This document shows positions 43,728 through 53,582 of a DNA stretch of 64,000 bases, one piece after another. The stretch spans positions 248,001 to 312,000 of the forward strand of contig JAJNBD010000001.1 of the NCBI GenBank assembly GCA_021156105.1, given 5' to 3'. The stretch comes from Gammaproteobacteria bacterium. Lineage in GTDB: Bacteria > Pseudomonadota > Gammaproteobacteria > CAISUE01. Position numbers and translations under genes: made by a program. The notes under the pieces were generated by a model. That model made no database searches. It was given only the letters and a program-made list of their open reading frames with translations, and was not told the DNA's origin. The number at the start of each line of letters is the position of its first letter. The first letter of the stretch is position 1.

Positions 43728-45080
43728 TTAAATAAAAATAAAAGGTTTAAGTTTTAAATAGACTTTTACCATTATCCCATATGAAATCCCTAAGGAAAAC
43801 TGAAGGATGGTAGAAGCAATAGCAGCCCCTACTAATCCATAGTAATAGCAAAAAATACTGCCAACAGCAATGGAAAGAGTCGAAATAATAATAGTCGCTT
43901 TCATGAGGACTGCAGGGGGAAGGGCGTATTCTAAAAAGTATACTGACATTCCAGTAAATAAAGTCGCATAACTACCGAAAGTAAGCACCATTAAGGCCGG
44001 GTAAGCAGCGACATAGCTGCTCCCAAAGTGGCTTAAGATTTCTTTACCAAAAAAGATATAAACGAGCATAATAACCATGCCAGGAACAATCATAGTGATT
44101 GTGCCGAGATTATAAATAAATTGTAATTTCTGTTGGTTTTTTTCTGCGGCTGCTTTAGAAATGCCCGTTGTAAAAATACTTGCGCAGGCGCTGCTAGAAA
44201 TCCAAATAAGACCATTTAGCATATAAGAAATATTGTAAAGCGCTAATAACTTTATTTCATGATTGAAAACTTTCAATAAAATGGTAATGATGGACGGCTC
44301 TGTGCTTAAGATTAAAACGCTCAGCATGAGTTGCAGGCCAATTAATATCCATTTTCTAAGGTGTAAAACTGGCAAAGTATGTCTTATTTTTTGCCAATAT
44401 ACTTGGTTCTTCAGGGCGATAACTGAAATCATAATGCATATGAAAATACCGCCAAGATAGGCAAGTAATGAAGTGAAAAGGGTAATCTTCCCCAAAAAAA
44501 TCTTAAATAATACAATAAGTAAAAGCGAGAAAAAATAACGTGATATACCTTGGGATGCCATTGACATTAGGCGGAGGTTATAAACTCGCAAAAGTGCGCT
44601 TAGAATTAATGATAAAGCGTAAAAGGGAACAAGCCAAAGATACTGCCAAAAAGTGTTATGTAGAAAATAATCAGAGTATTGACTCCAGGAAATAATAACA
44701 AAGCTTAATCCAAATAGGATTAGAAAAACAAGACTAAGAAAATAAATAATATGTTTAAATAATCCGCATATTTCGCCCCAACTCTTTTTTTCAAGATAAG
44801 CAGGTAAGAATTTAATCGTAACTTTATCAATGCCAAACAATACGAGAATGCCTGTAAATGTTACTAAAGAAGTCACTAGGCTATAGTGGCCATAGTCTTG
44901 GATACTTAACCAGTGGGTAAGAAAAATGCTATTAAAATATCTGAAAAAATAGCCAAGAAACCCTAAGATAAGCCCCCCAATGGCTATTTTATAAATGGAT
45001 TTGCTTTTTATATTTTTTGCTTCCGTAGTAGTAATGGGCTGGGCTGCTGCTTCATGGAGGAAGTGTAAATGAGATAGCAT
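43728..45080 (-). CDS. Wzx-like polysaccharide flippase (MOP superfamily)
   Basis: A protein of 450 residues with about twelve to fourteen hydrophobic segments and no large soluble domain. The pattern GFLGYFFRYFNSIFLTHWLSIQDYGHYSLV near the N-terminus fits O-antigen/teichoic-acid translocases of the MOP superfamily. Such proteins flip undecaprenyl-diphosphate oligosaccharides across the inner membrane. No glycosyltransferase genes adjoin it, although rml and GT-C genes lie elsewhere in the window. A truncated paralog lies just upstream on the same strand. Confidence 0.75.
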   Translation of the reverse strand: MLSHLHFLHEAAAQPITTTEAKNIKSKSIYKIAIGGLILGFLGYFFRYFNSIFLTHWLSIQDYGHYSLVTSLVTFTGILVLFGIDKVTIKFLPAYLEKKSWGEICGLFKHIIYFLSLVFLILFGLSFVIISWSQYSDYFLHNTFWQYLWLVPFYALSLILSALLRVYNLRLMSMASQGISRYFFSLLLIVLFKIFLGKITLFTSLLAYLGGIFICIMISVIALKNQVYWQKIRHTLPVLHLRKWILIGLQLMLSVLILSTEPSIITILLKVFNHEIKLLALYNISYMLNGLIWISSSACASIFTTGISKAAAEKNQQKLQFIYNLGTITMIVPGMVIMLVYIFFGKEILSHFGSSYVAAYPALMVLTFGSYATLFTGMSVYFLEYALPPAVLMKATIIISTLSIAVGSIFCYYYGLVGAAIASTILQFSLGISYGIMVKVYLKLKPFIFI

Positions 45081-45119
45081 TAGTCTTTCTCCTTAAATAT
45101 TAAACAAGTGTTCATAGCT

Positions 45120-45398
45120 TTAAAGTAGGGTTAATATAAAATAACCGGTTCTTTCTTTGCCCAGTAATGCTATAGAGCTAACCAGAGTAATTATGCCTAT
45201 GAAAAAGGAATAATGGCTATAATCATTCAAATCCAGCCAATGGCTAAGTAACACATTGCTATAGTATTTAAAGATATAACTAAGTATGGCTAAGAGTAGA
45301 CTTATAGCGGTAAGTTGGTAAATGCGCTTATTAGTACTGAGCTTTTTGTGCCAGTTACTTAAAATAAAGTTATAATCTTCATGAAAACGAGAAAACAT
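45120..45398 (-). pseudogene. Truncated N-terminal remnant of a Wzx-like flippase
   Basis: A frame of 92 residues that aligns by eye with the first part of the neighbouring 450-residue flippase: both have Y..(L/I)(T/A)...L.....Y.F+Y.(N)S..L(T/S)HWL...DY.HYS, then a hydrophobic helix and LLGK/LFGID. It stops after two membrane segments, too short to transport alone. It looks like the leftover of a tandem duplication. A short functional peptide cannot be excluded. Confidence 0.6.
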
Positions 45399-45430
45399 GC
45401 CTTATCCTTGGGTAAATATTAAATTAAGTT

Positions 45431-46462
45431 TTAGGCGCTAAGCTTCAATTGCTCTAAGTATTTTTCATAGTCATCTGCCGCATCACCTACGTCCATTTGA
45501 AAATGGGCGCGAGCTAAAATTTTTGCATTAGGGTACATGATTTCACTATTACGCATCGCCTCTGGCAAGTACTTCATAGCAGCAGCATTTGGTGTGGAAT
45601 AGCCAGTGCCTGCTGCTATTTTAGCAGCAATTTCTGGTCGTAAAATAAAATTAATAAAACGGTAAGCGTTGGCAAGATGTGGCGCATTGGCAGGAATGGC
45701 CATACTATCTTGGCTTAATACATAGCCTTCTTTAGGAAAGACAAAGTGTAAATGAGGATTTTCTTGTTGTGCGCCAAAAGCATCACCACTCCAAACCATG
45801 CCAATGGTTGCATCTTCATCAATATAAATCGCTTTAACGGCTTCGTCGTTAAAAAGTTTAACGTTAGGCAATAATGCTTGAAGTTTTTGATAGGCTGCTT
45901 TAATTTGCTCAGGGTTTGTGGTGTCTGGCGAATAGCCTAAGACCAACAAAGCCATAGAGAAAATTTCCCGTACATCATCAAGTAATAGGAGTCTGTCATG
46001 GTATTTCTCTTGCCACAGGTCTTTCCAAGCGTTAATAGAGCCAATAGGATAAAATAAATCATTATATAAGATGCCTGTTGAACCTACTAAGTAAGGAATG
46101 CTGTAGTTATTGCCAGGGTCGTAAGATTTATTCATTAAAGCAGGATTCATGTTGCTTAAACCAACTAGACGTTTTTTATCAATCGGTTGCAGCATCTTTT
46201 CGCGTCGCATGCGATCAATAAAATAAGTTGATGGCACAACAATATCGTACCCTACATCTGGATTCGCTTTTAGCTTGGCGTACATCGTTTCATTATTATC
46301 ATAAGTTGAATAATTTACGTGAATGCCTGTTTCTTTTTCAAATTGCTGCAAAACCTCATCGGGCAGATAGTCAGACCAGTTATAGACATTAACAACTTTT
46401 TCATCATTCGCAAAAGCATTGATAATAAAAAAGCTTAAACAAAAGAGTAAAATTTTTCTCAT
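45431..46462 (-). CDS. potD: Spermidine/putrescine-binding periplasmic protein PotD
   Basis: ATG 46462 gives 343 residues (E. coli PotD 348); a TTG three codons upstream is less likely. It has a signal peptide ending NAFA, then VVNVYNWSDYLPDEVLQQFEKETGI, the family start of the mature protein. Polyamine-site aromatic and acidic residues occur in YDNNETMYAKLKA, DIVVPSTYF, GSTGILYN and MVWSGDAFGA. It delivers polyamines to PotABC. It is the last gene of the potABCD run, 34 bases after potC. Confidence 0.95.
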   Translation of the reverse strand: MRKILLFCLSFFIINAFANDEKVVNVYNWSDYLPDEVLQQFEKETGIHVNYSTYDNNETMYAKLKANPDVGYDIVVPSTYFIDRMRREKMLQPIDKKRLVGLSNMNPALMNKSYDPGNNYSIPYLVGSTGILYNDLFYPIGSINAWKDLWQEKYHDRLLLLDDVREIFSMALLVLGYSPDTTNPEQIKAAYQKLQALLPNVKLFNDEAVKAIYIDEDATIGMVWSGDAFGAQQENPHLHFVFPKEGYVLSQDSMAIPANAPHLANAYRFINFILRPEIAAKIAAGTGYSTPNAAAMKYLPEAMRNSEIMYPNAKILARAHFQMDVGDAADDYEKYLEQLKLSA

Positions 46463-46496
46463 AAAAATCAAATTCGGTGCTTGGCACCGCCGTTAG

Positions 46497-47288
46497 TTAA
46501 TTCCTTGCGTTTGTCACTGAATTTCTCTTTAAAGCTAATTGCGAGATACAAACAAATAATAAAGTTACCCCAAATAAGACTGAACAAAGGGCATTAATTT
46601 CAGGTTTAACGCCTAGGCGAACCATGGAGTAGATTTGCAGAGGTAAAATATTAAAATCTGGGCCGGTGACGAAATAGCTAATAATTACGTCGTCTAATGA
46701 AAGCGAAAAGCTTAACAACCAGCCTGCTAAAATAGCAGGCCATAAGAGTGGTGTAATAATTTTAAAAAAGATTTTAGAATCTGATGCGCCAAGATCTTTT
46801 GCAGCTTCAAAAATATTTTTATCGAAGCCAGCTAAACGCCCGTAAACAGTGACAGCAACGAAGGGTAAGCAGAATGTGATATGCGCAAATAACAATGTCC
46901 AAAAACCTAAAGAAATTTTAAAAGCAGAAAATAGAATTAATAAAGAAATTGCCAGCACAATATCAGGAGAGACAATCAAGATAAATATCATGCTATGAAT
47001 TAATTTTTTGCCAAAAAATTTGTAGCGGTATAAGCTTACCGCTGCAAGCGTGCCAAGAATAGTGGCACAAGTTGAGGCTAGCACGCCAACAATTACAGAA
47101 TGTAAAGTAACAATCTGTAAGTCAGAATCCTGCCAAAGCTGAGCATACCATTGCCAAGTAAAGCCATGCCAGACGAGAGAAAACGCGGAATTATTAAAAG
47201 AATAAATAATTAAAATGGCAATTGGTAAATAAAAAAAAGCATAAATAAATGCGGTAAAAAGCGCCTTGGAAACTTGTGCAGGTTTCAT
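46497..47288 (-). CDS. potC: Polyamine ABC transporter permease PotC
   Basis: A protein of 263 residues (E. coli 264) with six membrane segments and the cytoplasmic EAA loop FEAAKDLGASDSKIFFKIITPLL that docks to the ATPase. Its start overlaps the potB stop by four bases. With PotB it forms the membrane channel for spermidine/putrescine uptake. Confidence 0.95.
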   Translation of the reverse strand: MKPAQVSKALFTAFIYAFFYLPIAILIIYSFNNSAFSLVWHGFTWQWYAQLWQDSDLQIVTLHSVIVGVLASTCATILGTLAAVSLYRYKFFGKKLIHSMIFILIVSPDIVLAISLLILFSAFKISLGFWTLLFAHITFCLPFVAVTVYGRLAGFDKNIFEAAKDLGASDSKIFFKIITPLLWPAILAGWLLSFSLSLDDVIISYFVTGPDFNILPLQIYSMVRLGVKPEINALCSVLFGVTLLFVCISQLALKRNSVTNARN

Positions 47289-48154
47289 AATAAGTCTCCC
47301 ATGTCGGCGGTGTTTTTACTGCGTACTTTTACATAGGTTAAAAACATTAGCGCCATAAAAAGCGTTAACACGACGCTTACAGTGGCGCCTAGAGGCCAGT
47401 TTCGAGCGGCTAAAAACTGGTTTTCAATGAGATTACCAATTAACATCGTTTTTGCGCCGCCAAGGATATTTGAAATATAAAACAAGCTCATCGCAGGCAG
47501 TAACACTAACATGCTTCCGGCAATAATTCCTGGAAGGGTTAAAGGCACTAAAATTTTCCAAAAGACTTGCCAAGAATTGGCGCCAAGGTCGCGTGCTGCA
47601 TCAACAAACCTTGAGTCTAATTTTTCAATATTGGCGTAAAGCGGCAAAATCATAAATGGTAGCAGTGAATAAACTAAACCAATCGTTGCCGCTGTATTGG
47701 TGTACAAAAGTTGCAGAGGGGTGTGAATAAGGCCTAGCCAAAGTAAGAAAGTGTTTAATAGACCTTTTGTTTTTAAAATAACCACAATTGCATAAGTGCG
47801 GATTAACGAGCTTGTCCAAAAGGGGATAATCACAAAAAGTAACGCAAGATTCTTGAGGCTTTCTGGCAATTTGGCAAGGATATAAGCAAACGGATAGCCG
47901 AGAATTAAACAAATAATCGTTACTTCAAAGGCAACTAACAAAGAATGCGCAAAAATTTTAAGATAAATGCTGTTAAACAAAGTAAAGTAGTTAGCAAAGG
48001 TAAGCTGAAGGCGAATAAGCTCAGTGTCGCCTTGTTGTACCAAGCTTGTCATCAACATCAAAAACGTTGGGATTAACGCAAAAAAACCAAGCCAACACCA
48101 AATGAGCGTCACGCTAATATTCTTGAAGCAGAATTTATGACCTTTTTTCACCAT
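47285..48154 (-). CDS. potB: Polyamine ABC transporter permease PotB
   Basis: The start at ATG 48154 (MVKKGHKF) overlaps the potA stop by one base (TAATG), typical translational coupling, and gives 289 residues (E. coli 285). A longer version from 48199 would overlap potA by 46 bases and is less likely. It has six membrane segments and the EAA loop VDAARDLGANSWQVFWKILVPLTLPG. It pairs with PotC. Confidence 0.94.
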   Translation of the reverse strand: MVKKGHKFCFKNISVTLIWCWLGFFALIPTFLMLMTSLVQQGDTELIRLQLTFANYFTLFNSIYLKIFAHSLLVAFEVTIICLILGYPFAYILAKLPESLKNLALLFVIIPFWTSSLIRTYAIVVILKTKGLLNTFLLWLGLIHTPLQLLYTNTAATIGLVYSLLPFMILPLYANIEKLDSRFVDAARDLGANSWQVFWKILVPLTLPGIIAGSMLVLLPAMSLFYISNILGGAKTMLIGNLIENQFLAARNWPLGATVSVVLTLFMALMFLTYVKVRSKNTADMGDLL

Positions 48155-49251
48155 TAATCTTCTCCAGCGCTTAAGATGGTTTCCCAGCCGGGTAGCCATT
48201 CAATCCAAACGGCTTCACCCGCAACGAAGTCTAGTTTTTCATCATCTTCATTGAAAAATTGCGTGGCAGCAACGCGCTTGCCATTATGCATGCGTAATTG
48301 TAAATCAACGGTTACACCTTTATAGGTCACCTGTTCAACCGTAGCGGGAAACATGTTGGTTGGGTCTTGAACTTCTGACAGCGACCAGACTTGTAAATCT
48401 TCTGGTCGGACAAGGGTAATAATTTTATCACCTGTCTTGAAGCCTTTGCGATTTTTAAATTTAAAAGCTTTACCATTAATGATCACATCTAAGAATTTTT
48501 CATCAGCTTCAATCAGTTCAGTTTCAAAGATATTTGCTTCGCCCACGAAGGTTGCAACAGCAAGATCCGCCGGCTCTTCATAAACTTCTCGCGGCGTACC
48601 AATTTGCGCAATCAAGCCTTCACTTAATACTACGATACGGTCAGACATGGATAAAGCTTCTTCTTGGTCATGGGTCACGAAAATAAACGTGATGCCCAGA
48701 GCAGTTTGCAGCTGTTTTAATTCTAACTGCATGTTTTTGCGCAAGCGATAATCTAATGAGCTTAATGGTTCGTCCAATAACAGCACCAATGGTTTGTTTA
48801 CGACAGCACGGGCAATGGCGACACGTTGTTGTTGGCCGCCACTAAGTTGTGCTGGTTTACGATGGACATAGGCATCAAGCTTTACCATTTTAAGTGCTTC
48901 ATGAACGCGATCGGTAATTTCTGTAGGGTCAGTGCCTTTACATTGCAGGCCAAAAGCAACGTTATCAAATACAGTCATATGAGGAAAAAGCGCATAGCTT
49001 TGAAATACAGTATTAACATAACGATGGTTGGGTGGAATGCCTTCCATGTCTTGACCGCCAATATAAATTTTCCCACTGCTTGGTTCTTCAAAGCCAGAAA
49101 TTAAGCGCAGTAAGGTTGTTTTACCGCAGCCAGATGGTCCAAGCAGGGTTAAAAACTCCCCGTTTTTAACATGTAAATTGATATGATGCAAAACCGAAGT
49201 ATCATGGTAATACTTGGAGACATCGACTAATTCAATAATGTTGTCACTCAT
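48154..49251 (-). CDS. potA: Polyamine ABC transporter ATPase PotA
   Basis: The start MSDNIIEL at 49251 gives 365 residues (E. coli 378); further upstream frame to 49332 overlaps the end of nfi and is unlikely. It has Walker A GPSGCGKT (38-45), signature LSGGQQQR (136-143), Walker B VLLLDEP, and a C-terminal TOBE-like regulatory domain (about 280-365). It powers PotBC. It follows nfi by 13 bases, so nfi-potABCD is probably one transcript. Confidence 0.95.
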   Translation of the reverse strand: MSDNIIELVDVSKYYHDTSVLHHINLHVKNGEFLTLLGPSGCGKTTLLRLISGFEEPSSGKIYIGGQDMEGIPPNHRYVNTVFQSYALFPHMTVFDNVAFGLQCKGTDPTEITDRVHEALKMVKLDAYVHRKPAQLSGGQQQRVAIARAVVNKPLVLLLDEPLSSLDYRLRKNMQLELKQLQTALGITFIFVTHDQEEALSMSDRIVVLSEGLIAQIGTPREVYEEPADLAVATFVGEANIFETELIEADEKFLDVIINGKAFKFKNRKGFKTGDKIITLVRPEDLQVWSLSEVQDPTNMFPATVEQVTYKGVTVDLQLRMHNGKRVAATQFFNEDDEKLDFVAGEAVWIEWLPGWETILSAGED

Positions 49252-49264
49252 GGTAGGTCGCGTT

Positions 49265-50005
49265 CTAAAAATTTTGCTGATTATGCGGTAAAAATTCCTT
49301 GTTGCCAATAGGGGAGGCGGAAGTTCTTGCATGGTTGGCGGCTAAATGCGCATAACGCGTTGCTTCAGGCAAGCGATAGCCTTTTAGACAGCTTTTTACA
49401 ATCTGTAAAGCTGAGTCGAGGGAGATACGGTGGCCAACTGAGATAATCAATGGATTAGCACGTTTTTTACTGCGCAATAAAATGCCAATTGTTTCTTGAT
49501 GCCAAACTAAAGGAACTGCGTCACCAGGGTTAGGGCCTAATTCGGCTGCGGGCTTTCCAATTAAAATAGATTTTGCGACGCCAATGGTGGGAATATCAAG
49601 CAAAATACCTAAATGTGTGGCGATACCAAACCGCCTTGGGTGGCTAATGCCATGGCCATCGACTAAAATTAAATCGGGTTTATTTTTTAATTTTTCAAAG
49701 GCTTGCAGAATGACAGGGGCTTCTCGGAAGCCTAAAAAACCGGGTTGATAGGCCAGAGTTTGTTTGGCTGCTGCATAAGCCGTTTCAAATCGCACACAGC
49801 TTGGATAACTTAAATTGACAACCCCCGCATAAACCATCTGGCTAGGATCATATAGGTTGTTACTTACGTCAACGCCAGCCATCATGTTTAGCGCGGAGTA
49901 CTGGTCGGTAGTGATGACTTTTTTCGCTAAAGCCCGTTGGATTTCTGCAGCTTCAGGGATGGTTTGCGGAAATAAAATATGCTGGGGAATATGAGGTAAT
50001 CGCAT
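49265..50005 (-). CDS. nfi: Endonuclease V (deoxyinosine 3'-endonuclease)
   Basis: A protein of 246 residues (E. coli 223) with the EndoV motifs: GVDVSNN (Asp46), PGFLGFREAP (catalytic Glu), LILVDGHGISHPRRFGIATHLG (Asp and His of the metal site) and GYRLPEATRYAH near the end. It nicks DNA one base 3' of deaminated adenine (hypoxanthine), starting alternative excision repair. The C-terminal extension of about 25 residues is polar. It stands first in a set with the pot genes, with no obvious functional link. Confidence 0.95.
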   Translation of the reverse strand: MRLPHIPQHILFPQTIPEAAEIQRALAKKVITTDQYSALNMMAGVDVSNNLYDPSQMVYAGVVNLSYPSCVRFETAYAAAKQTLAYQPGFLGFREAPVILQAFEKLKNKPDLILVDGHGISHPRRFGIATHLGILLDIPTIGVAKSILIGKPAAELGPNPGDAVPLVWHQETIGILLRSKKRANPLIISVGHRISLDSALQIVKSCLKGYRLPEATRYAHLAANHARTSASPIGNKEFLPHNQQNF

Positions 50006-50203
50006 CGCGTTGGGTATTTAATTTTGACTTAATTTATAGAGGCAATCTTAGTGCCAAACTTATTAAAACGCTTGACGCTGGACAAAAAATTAATTTAACC
50101 GCCATGAGGACTGAGGCAAAGCGATAAGCGTAAAAAAATAAATTTTAATACTTCCTGAAAGAGAGGATACTTTGCTATCGACATCCTCATCAAGCTGTTT
50201 TTA

Positions 50204-50212
50204 TGCTATAAT
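50204..50212 (+). promoter_or_regulatory. Extended -10 promoter for ndk
   Basis: TG (50204-50205), one base, then a perfect TATAAT (50207-50212), 35 bases before the ndk ATG. No good -35 is present at 17 bases. It lies in the 242-base divergent gap between nfi and ndk, which otherwise holds only a weak hairpin (GAGGAT..ATCCTC, 50163-50188). Confidence 0.65.
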
Positions 50213-50247
50213 TTCAAACTTTAATTTATAACAACACGAGGAAACTT

Positions 50248-50670
50248 ATGGCTCTTGAACGTACTTTATCCATTATCAAACCAGATGCTGTTGCCAAAAA
50301 TGTGATTGGCGCTATTTATGATCGATTTGAAAAAGCAGGTTTGCGCATTGTTGCTGCTAAACGTTTGCAATTAACCCGTGCGCAAGCAGAAGGTTTTTAT
50401 GCTGTTCACCGTGAGCGTGGATTTTTCAATGACCTCGTGAATTTCATGATTTCTGGTCCTGTCATGGTTCAAGTGTTAGAAGGTGAAAATGCCGTATTAA
50501 ACCATCGTGACATTATGGGTGCAACTAACCCAAAAGAAGCAGCACCAGGCACCATTCGTGCAGACTTTGCTGATAGTATTGATGCTAACGCGGTTCACGG
50601 TTCTGACAGCTTAGAAAATGCAAAAACAGAAATTGCTTATTTCTTTGCTGCAACTGAAATTTTACCTTAA
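50248..50670 (+). CDS. ndk: Nucleoside diphosphate kinase Ndk
   Basis: A protein of 140 residues (E. coli 143) starting [15 protein letters not shown], with the active-site His117 in NAVHGSDS. It transfers the gamma phosphate between nucleoside triphosphates through a phosphohistidine, balancing NTP and dNTP pools. It precedes rlmN, as in many gammaproteobacteria, here separated by a palindrome. Confidence 0.98.
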   Translation: MALERTLSIIKPDAVAKNVIGAIYDRFEKAGLRIVAAKRLQLTRAQAEGFYAVHRERGFFNDLVNFMISGPVMVQVLEGENAVLNHRDIMGATNPKEAAPGTIRADFADSIDANAVHGSDSLENAKTEIAYFFAATEILP

Positions 50671-50679
50671 TTGCTGTCA

Positions 50680-50697
50680 TCCCCGCGTAAGCGGGGA
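50680..50697 (+). repeat. CCCCGC..GCGGGG palindrome between ndk and rlmN
   Basis: TCCCCGC (50680-50686), GTAA, GCGGGGA (50691-50697): a perfect 7-bp GC-only-core hairpin in the sequence context TGTCATCCCCGCGTAAGCGG. This context is a very common dispersed intergenic palindrome in many proteobacteria. It lies nine bases after the ndk stop and 20 bases before the rlmN start, so it could also reduce read-through into rlmN. Confidence 0.65.
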
Positions 50698-50716
50698 CCT
50701 ATCTTCGTTGAATACC

Positions 50717-51823
50717 ATGAAAACCAACTTACTCGATTTTAATCATAAATCTCTCAAAGAATTCGTCAAAAATATTGGCGAAAAGCCTTTTCACGCCGAT
50801 CAAATTTTTAAATGGATCCATCAGCGTGGCGTGAGTGACATCGCGCAAATGACGGATTTAAGTAAAAAATTGCGTGAATATCTGTTAGAGCATTGTGAAG
50901 TTTATGCGCCGGAAATTGCAGAGGAGCAAATTGCAAAAGATGGCACGATAAAGTTTAAAGTACGTTTGCGCGATGGTAACTGTGTTGAGTCGGTATTTAT
51001 TCCTGAAGATGATCGTGGGACTTTGTGTATTTCTTCTCAAGTGGGTTGTTCACTAAACTGTAGCTTTTGTTCTACCGCGCGGCAAGGCTTTAACCGTAAC
51101 TTAACGCCAGGAGAAATCATTGGCCAGGTTTGGATGGTTGCCAGACGTTTAGAGAAACTTGATGAAAATTATATCCATAGCAAAAAAATTACCAATGTCG
51201 TGATGATGGGCATGGGTGAGCCTTTGCTAAATTTTGATGCTGTTGTTACCGCAATGGATATCATGATGGATGATTTAGCTTATGGTTTATCCAAGCGCCG
51301 AGTCACTCTCAGTACCTCTGGTGTGGTTCCGATGATGCATCGATTAAAAGAAGTCAGCGAATCTTCATTAGCAGTTTCTTTACATGCCCCTACTAATGAA
51401 TTACGCAATATCTTAGTACCTATCAATAAAAAATATCCGATTGAAGAATTAATGGCGGTTTGCCGAGAGTATTTTAAAATAGGTGGCAAGCGCCGAATTA
51501 TGTTTGAATACGTCATGCTAGAAGGGGTGAATGATTCTATTGAGCAAGCGCATCAGCTTGTGAAACTCCTTGGCGATTTAAATTGCATGGTTAATTTAAT
51601 TCCTTTTAACCCTTTTCCTGAAACGATTTATAAACGTTCTAGCAATACCCGCATTCGTGAATTTCAAAAAATATTAGATGCAGCAGAAATTACTTGTATC
51701 ACACGTCGTACTCGGGGGGATGATATTGATGCTGCCTGTGGACAGCTAGTGGGTAAAGTTGCTGACCGCACCAGTCGTTCGCGTTTAATGAAGAAAAAAT
51801 CGAGCCCAGGTGTTAATCAGTAA
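50717..51823 (+). CDS. rlmN: Dual-specificity 23S rRNA/tRNA adenine C2-methyltransferase RlmN
   Basis: Start MKTNLLDFN at 50717; the frame is open further upstream, but only through ndk and the palindrome. The protein has 368 residues (E. coli 384) with a radical-SAM cluster motif CSLNCSFC, the upstream Cys in [15 protein letters not shown], and the C-terminal methyl-carrying Cys in DIDAACGQL. It methylates A2503 of 23S rRNA and A37 of some tRNAs. It is probably transcribed with ndk. Confidence 0.96.
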   Translation: MKTNLLDFNHKSLKEFVKNIGEKPFHADQIFKWIHQRGVSDIAQMTDLSKKLREYLLEHCEVYAPEIAEEQIAKDGTIKFKVRLRDGNCVESVFIPEDDRGTLCISSQVGCSLNCSFCSTARQGFNRNLTPGEIIGQVWMVARRLEKLDENYIHSKKITNVVMMGMGEPLLNFDAVVTAMDIMMDDLAYGLSKRRVTLSTSGVVPMMHRLKEVSESSLAVSLHAPTNELRNILVPINKKYPIEELMAVCREYFKIGGKRRIMFEYVMLEGVNDSIEQAHQLVKLLGDLNCMVNLIPFNPFPETIYKRSSNTRIREFQKILDAAEITCITRRTRGDDIDAACGQLVGKVADRTSRSRLMKKKSSPGVNQ

Positions 51824-51926
51824 AGTAAATATTTACTGATTTGCACATTTACGTTAGATTTCCTAGGGGCCGGTCGCGACTGTTCCAGATAATCATTCTC
51901 ATTTCAATCAATAAAGAAATATTATT

Positions 51927-51935
51927 TGTTATAAT
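51927..51935 (+). promoter_or_regulatory. Extended -10 promoter for the SulP gene
   Basis: TG (51927-51928), one base, then a perfect TATAAT (51930-51935), 22 bases before the GTG start. GGGGG (51946-51950) at seven bases from the GTG serves as ribosome-binding site, so the leader is very short. Confidence 0.6.
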
Positions 51936-51957
51936 TTAAGCTTTTGGGGGCAGTATC

Positions 51958-53577
51958 GTGCTTGCTATTATCGAGGCTTATCGCGCAGGACTTTTAAAGA
52001 AAAATAACTGGTTGCCAAATATTACGGCTGGTCTGATCGTTGGTGTTGTGGCATTGCCATTAGCGATGGCATTTGCAATTGCTTCAGGGGTGGCACCGGT
52101 ACAAGGTTTGTATACAGCGATTATTGCTGCATTAGTTGTCGGCATTTTTGGTGGCTCTCGCCTACAGATTGCTGGTCCTACTGGCGCGTTTATTGTTATT
52201 CTTGCTGGTATTACTGCACGTTATGGCGTTAGTGGCTTACAAGCGGCGACATTAATGGCGGGAGCTATTTTGCTCTTTATGGGGGTGATGCGTTTAGGCA
52301 GTGTGATTAAGTTTATCCCTGATCCTGTGATTGTAGGTTTTACCAGTGGTATTGGTATTATTATTTTTGTTGGCGAATGGAAAGACTTTTTTGGCTTGTC
52401 AGTACAGATTCCCCTGGATGCCAAATTTTATCAAAAATTATCCTTGTTGTTTCAAGCTTTACCACATTTAAATATTGCTACAACTTTATTAGGTGTGTTA
52501 AGCATTGCTTTAGTGCTTATTACGCCAAAGGTTTTGAAAAAAATTCCAGGGCCTTTAGTCGCAATGGTTATTGCTACAGTGTTGCAAGCACTTTTTCATT
52601 TTAAAAATGTGGCAACTTTAGGCAGTGCTTTCGGAGCTATTCCGCAGCGTTTACCGCATTTCCAATGGCCAATATTATCTTTTTCTTCTATATTGGGATT
52701 GATTGGGCCTGCTTTCACGATTGCTTTATTAGGCGCTATTGAATCATTATTATCGGCAACAGCAGCTGATGGTATGGCGCATACGCGGCATGATTCAAAT
52801 CAAGAATTAATTGGCCAAGGTTTAGCCAATATTTTATGCCCTTTATTTGGCGGCTTTGCAGCAACCGGTGCGATTGCACGTACGGCAACCAATATCCGTA
52901 ATGGTGGGAATTCACCCATTTCAGCCATTGTACATTCGTTACTATTATTGTTGATTTTAATTTCGCTTGCACCTTTGGCAAATAATATCCCATTATGTTG
53001 TTTGGCGGCCATTCTCTTTGTTGTCTCTTATAACATGAGCGATATTCCTCATTTTAAACATATGTTGAAATGCGCGCCACGTTATGATGTGATTGTTCTC
53101 TTGTTGACTTTTCTATTAACTATTTTTACCAACCTTGTCATTGCAGTTAATATTGGCGTGATTTTTGCAATGTTATTTTTTATTCGTCGTATGAATCAAG
53201 CGGTGAGTATTGAACAATATAGCTCAGAAATGCTGCAAACAAATGGCTGGCCAGCCCTGCCTGCAGATACGCTTGTTTATAATATTCAAGGGCCGTTTTT
53301 CTTTGGGGCTGCAGAAAAGATTGAGAGCGCTTTGGCTGCCACGAATACCGATCCTAAAGCGATTATTTTTTGCTTAAAAGATGTGCCTTTCATGGATATG
53401 ACTGGTTTAGAAACTTTTCAAGCCTTGTTGCTTGCTTACCATCAGCGTGGGGTAAAAGTTTATTTGTGCGAAGCAAACATGGTAGTACAAAAAAAACTGG
53501 AAAAAGTCGGTATGTTTTCTTTATTGCAAGGCAAGAAAAATTTTGCTGCATTGAATGAAGTTATTCAAGGTTTATAA
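51958..53577 (+). CDS. SulP (SLC26) family anion transporter with STAS domain
   Basis: A protein of 539 residues from a GTG start. The membrane part (about 15-425) opens with WLPNITAGLIVGVVALPLAMAFAIASGVAPVQGLYTAI, the SulP signature region, and has about a dozen or more segments. The C-terminal STAS domain (about 435-539) contains VYNIQGPFFFGAAEKIE and DMTGLETF. Bacterial SulP proteins carry sulfate, bicarbonate or dicarboxylates; nothing here identifies the substrate. It is followed five bases later by a haemolysin III-type gene and probably forms one transcript with it. Confidence 0.93.
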   Translation: MLAIIEAYRAGLLKKNNWLPNITAGLIVGVVALPLAMAFAIASGVAPVQGLYTAIIAALVVGIFGGSRLQIAGPTGAFIVILAGITARYGVSGLQAATLMAGAILLFMGVMRLGSVIKFIPDPVIVGFTSGIGIIIFVGEWKDFFGLSVQIPLDAKFYQKLSLLFQALPHLNIATTLLGVLSIALVLITPKVLKKIPGPLVAMVIATVLQALFHFKNVATLGSAFGAIPQRLPHFQWPILSFSSILGLIGPAFTIALLGAIESLLSATAADGMAHTRHDSNQELIGQGLANILCPLFGGFAATGAIARTATNIRNGGNSPISAIVHSLLLLLILISLAPLANNIPLCCLAAILFVVSYNMSDIPHFKHMLKCAPRYDVIVLLLTFLLTIFTNLVIAVNIGVIFAMLFFIRRMNQAVSIEQYSSEMLQTNGWPALPADTLVYNIQGPFFFGAAEKIESALAATNTDPKAIIFCLKDVPFMDMTGLETFQALLLAYHQRGVKVYLCEANMVVQKKLEKVGMFSLLQGKKNFAALNEVIQGL

Positions 53578-53582
53578 ATTCT

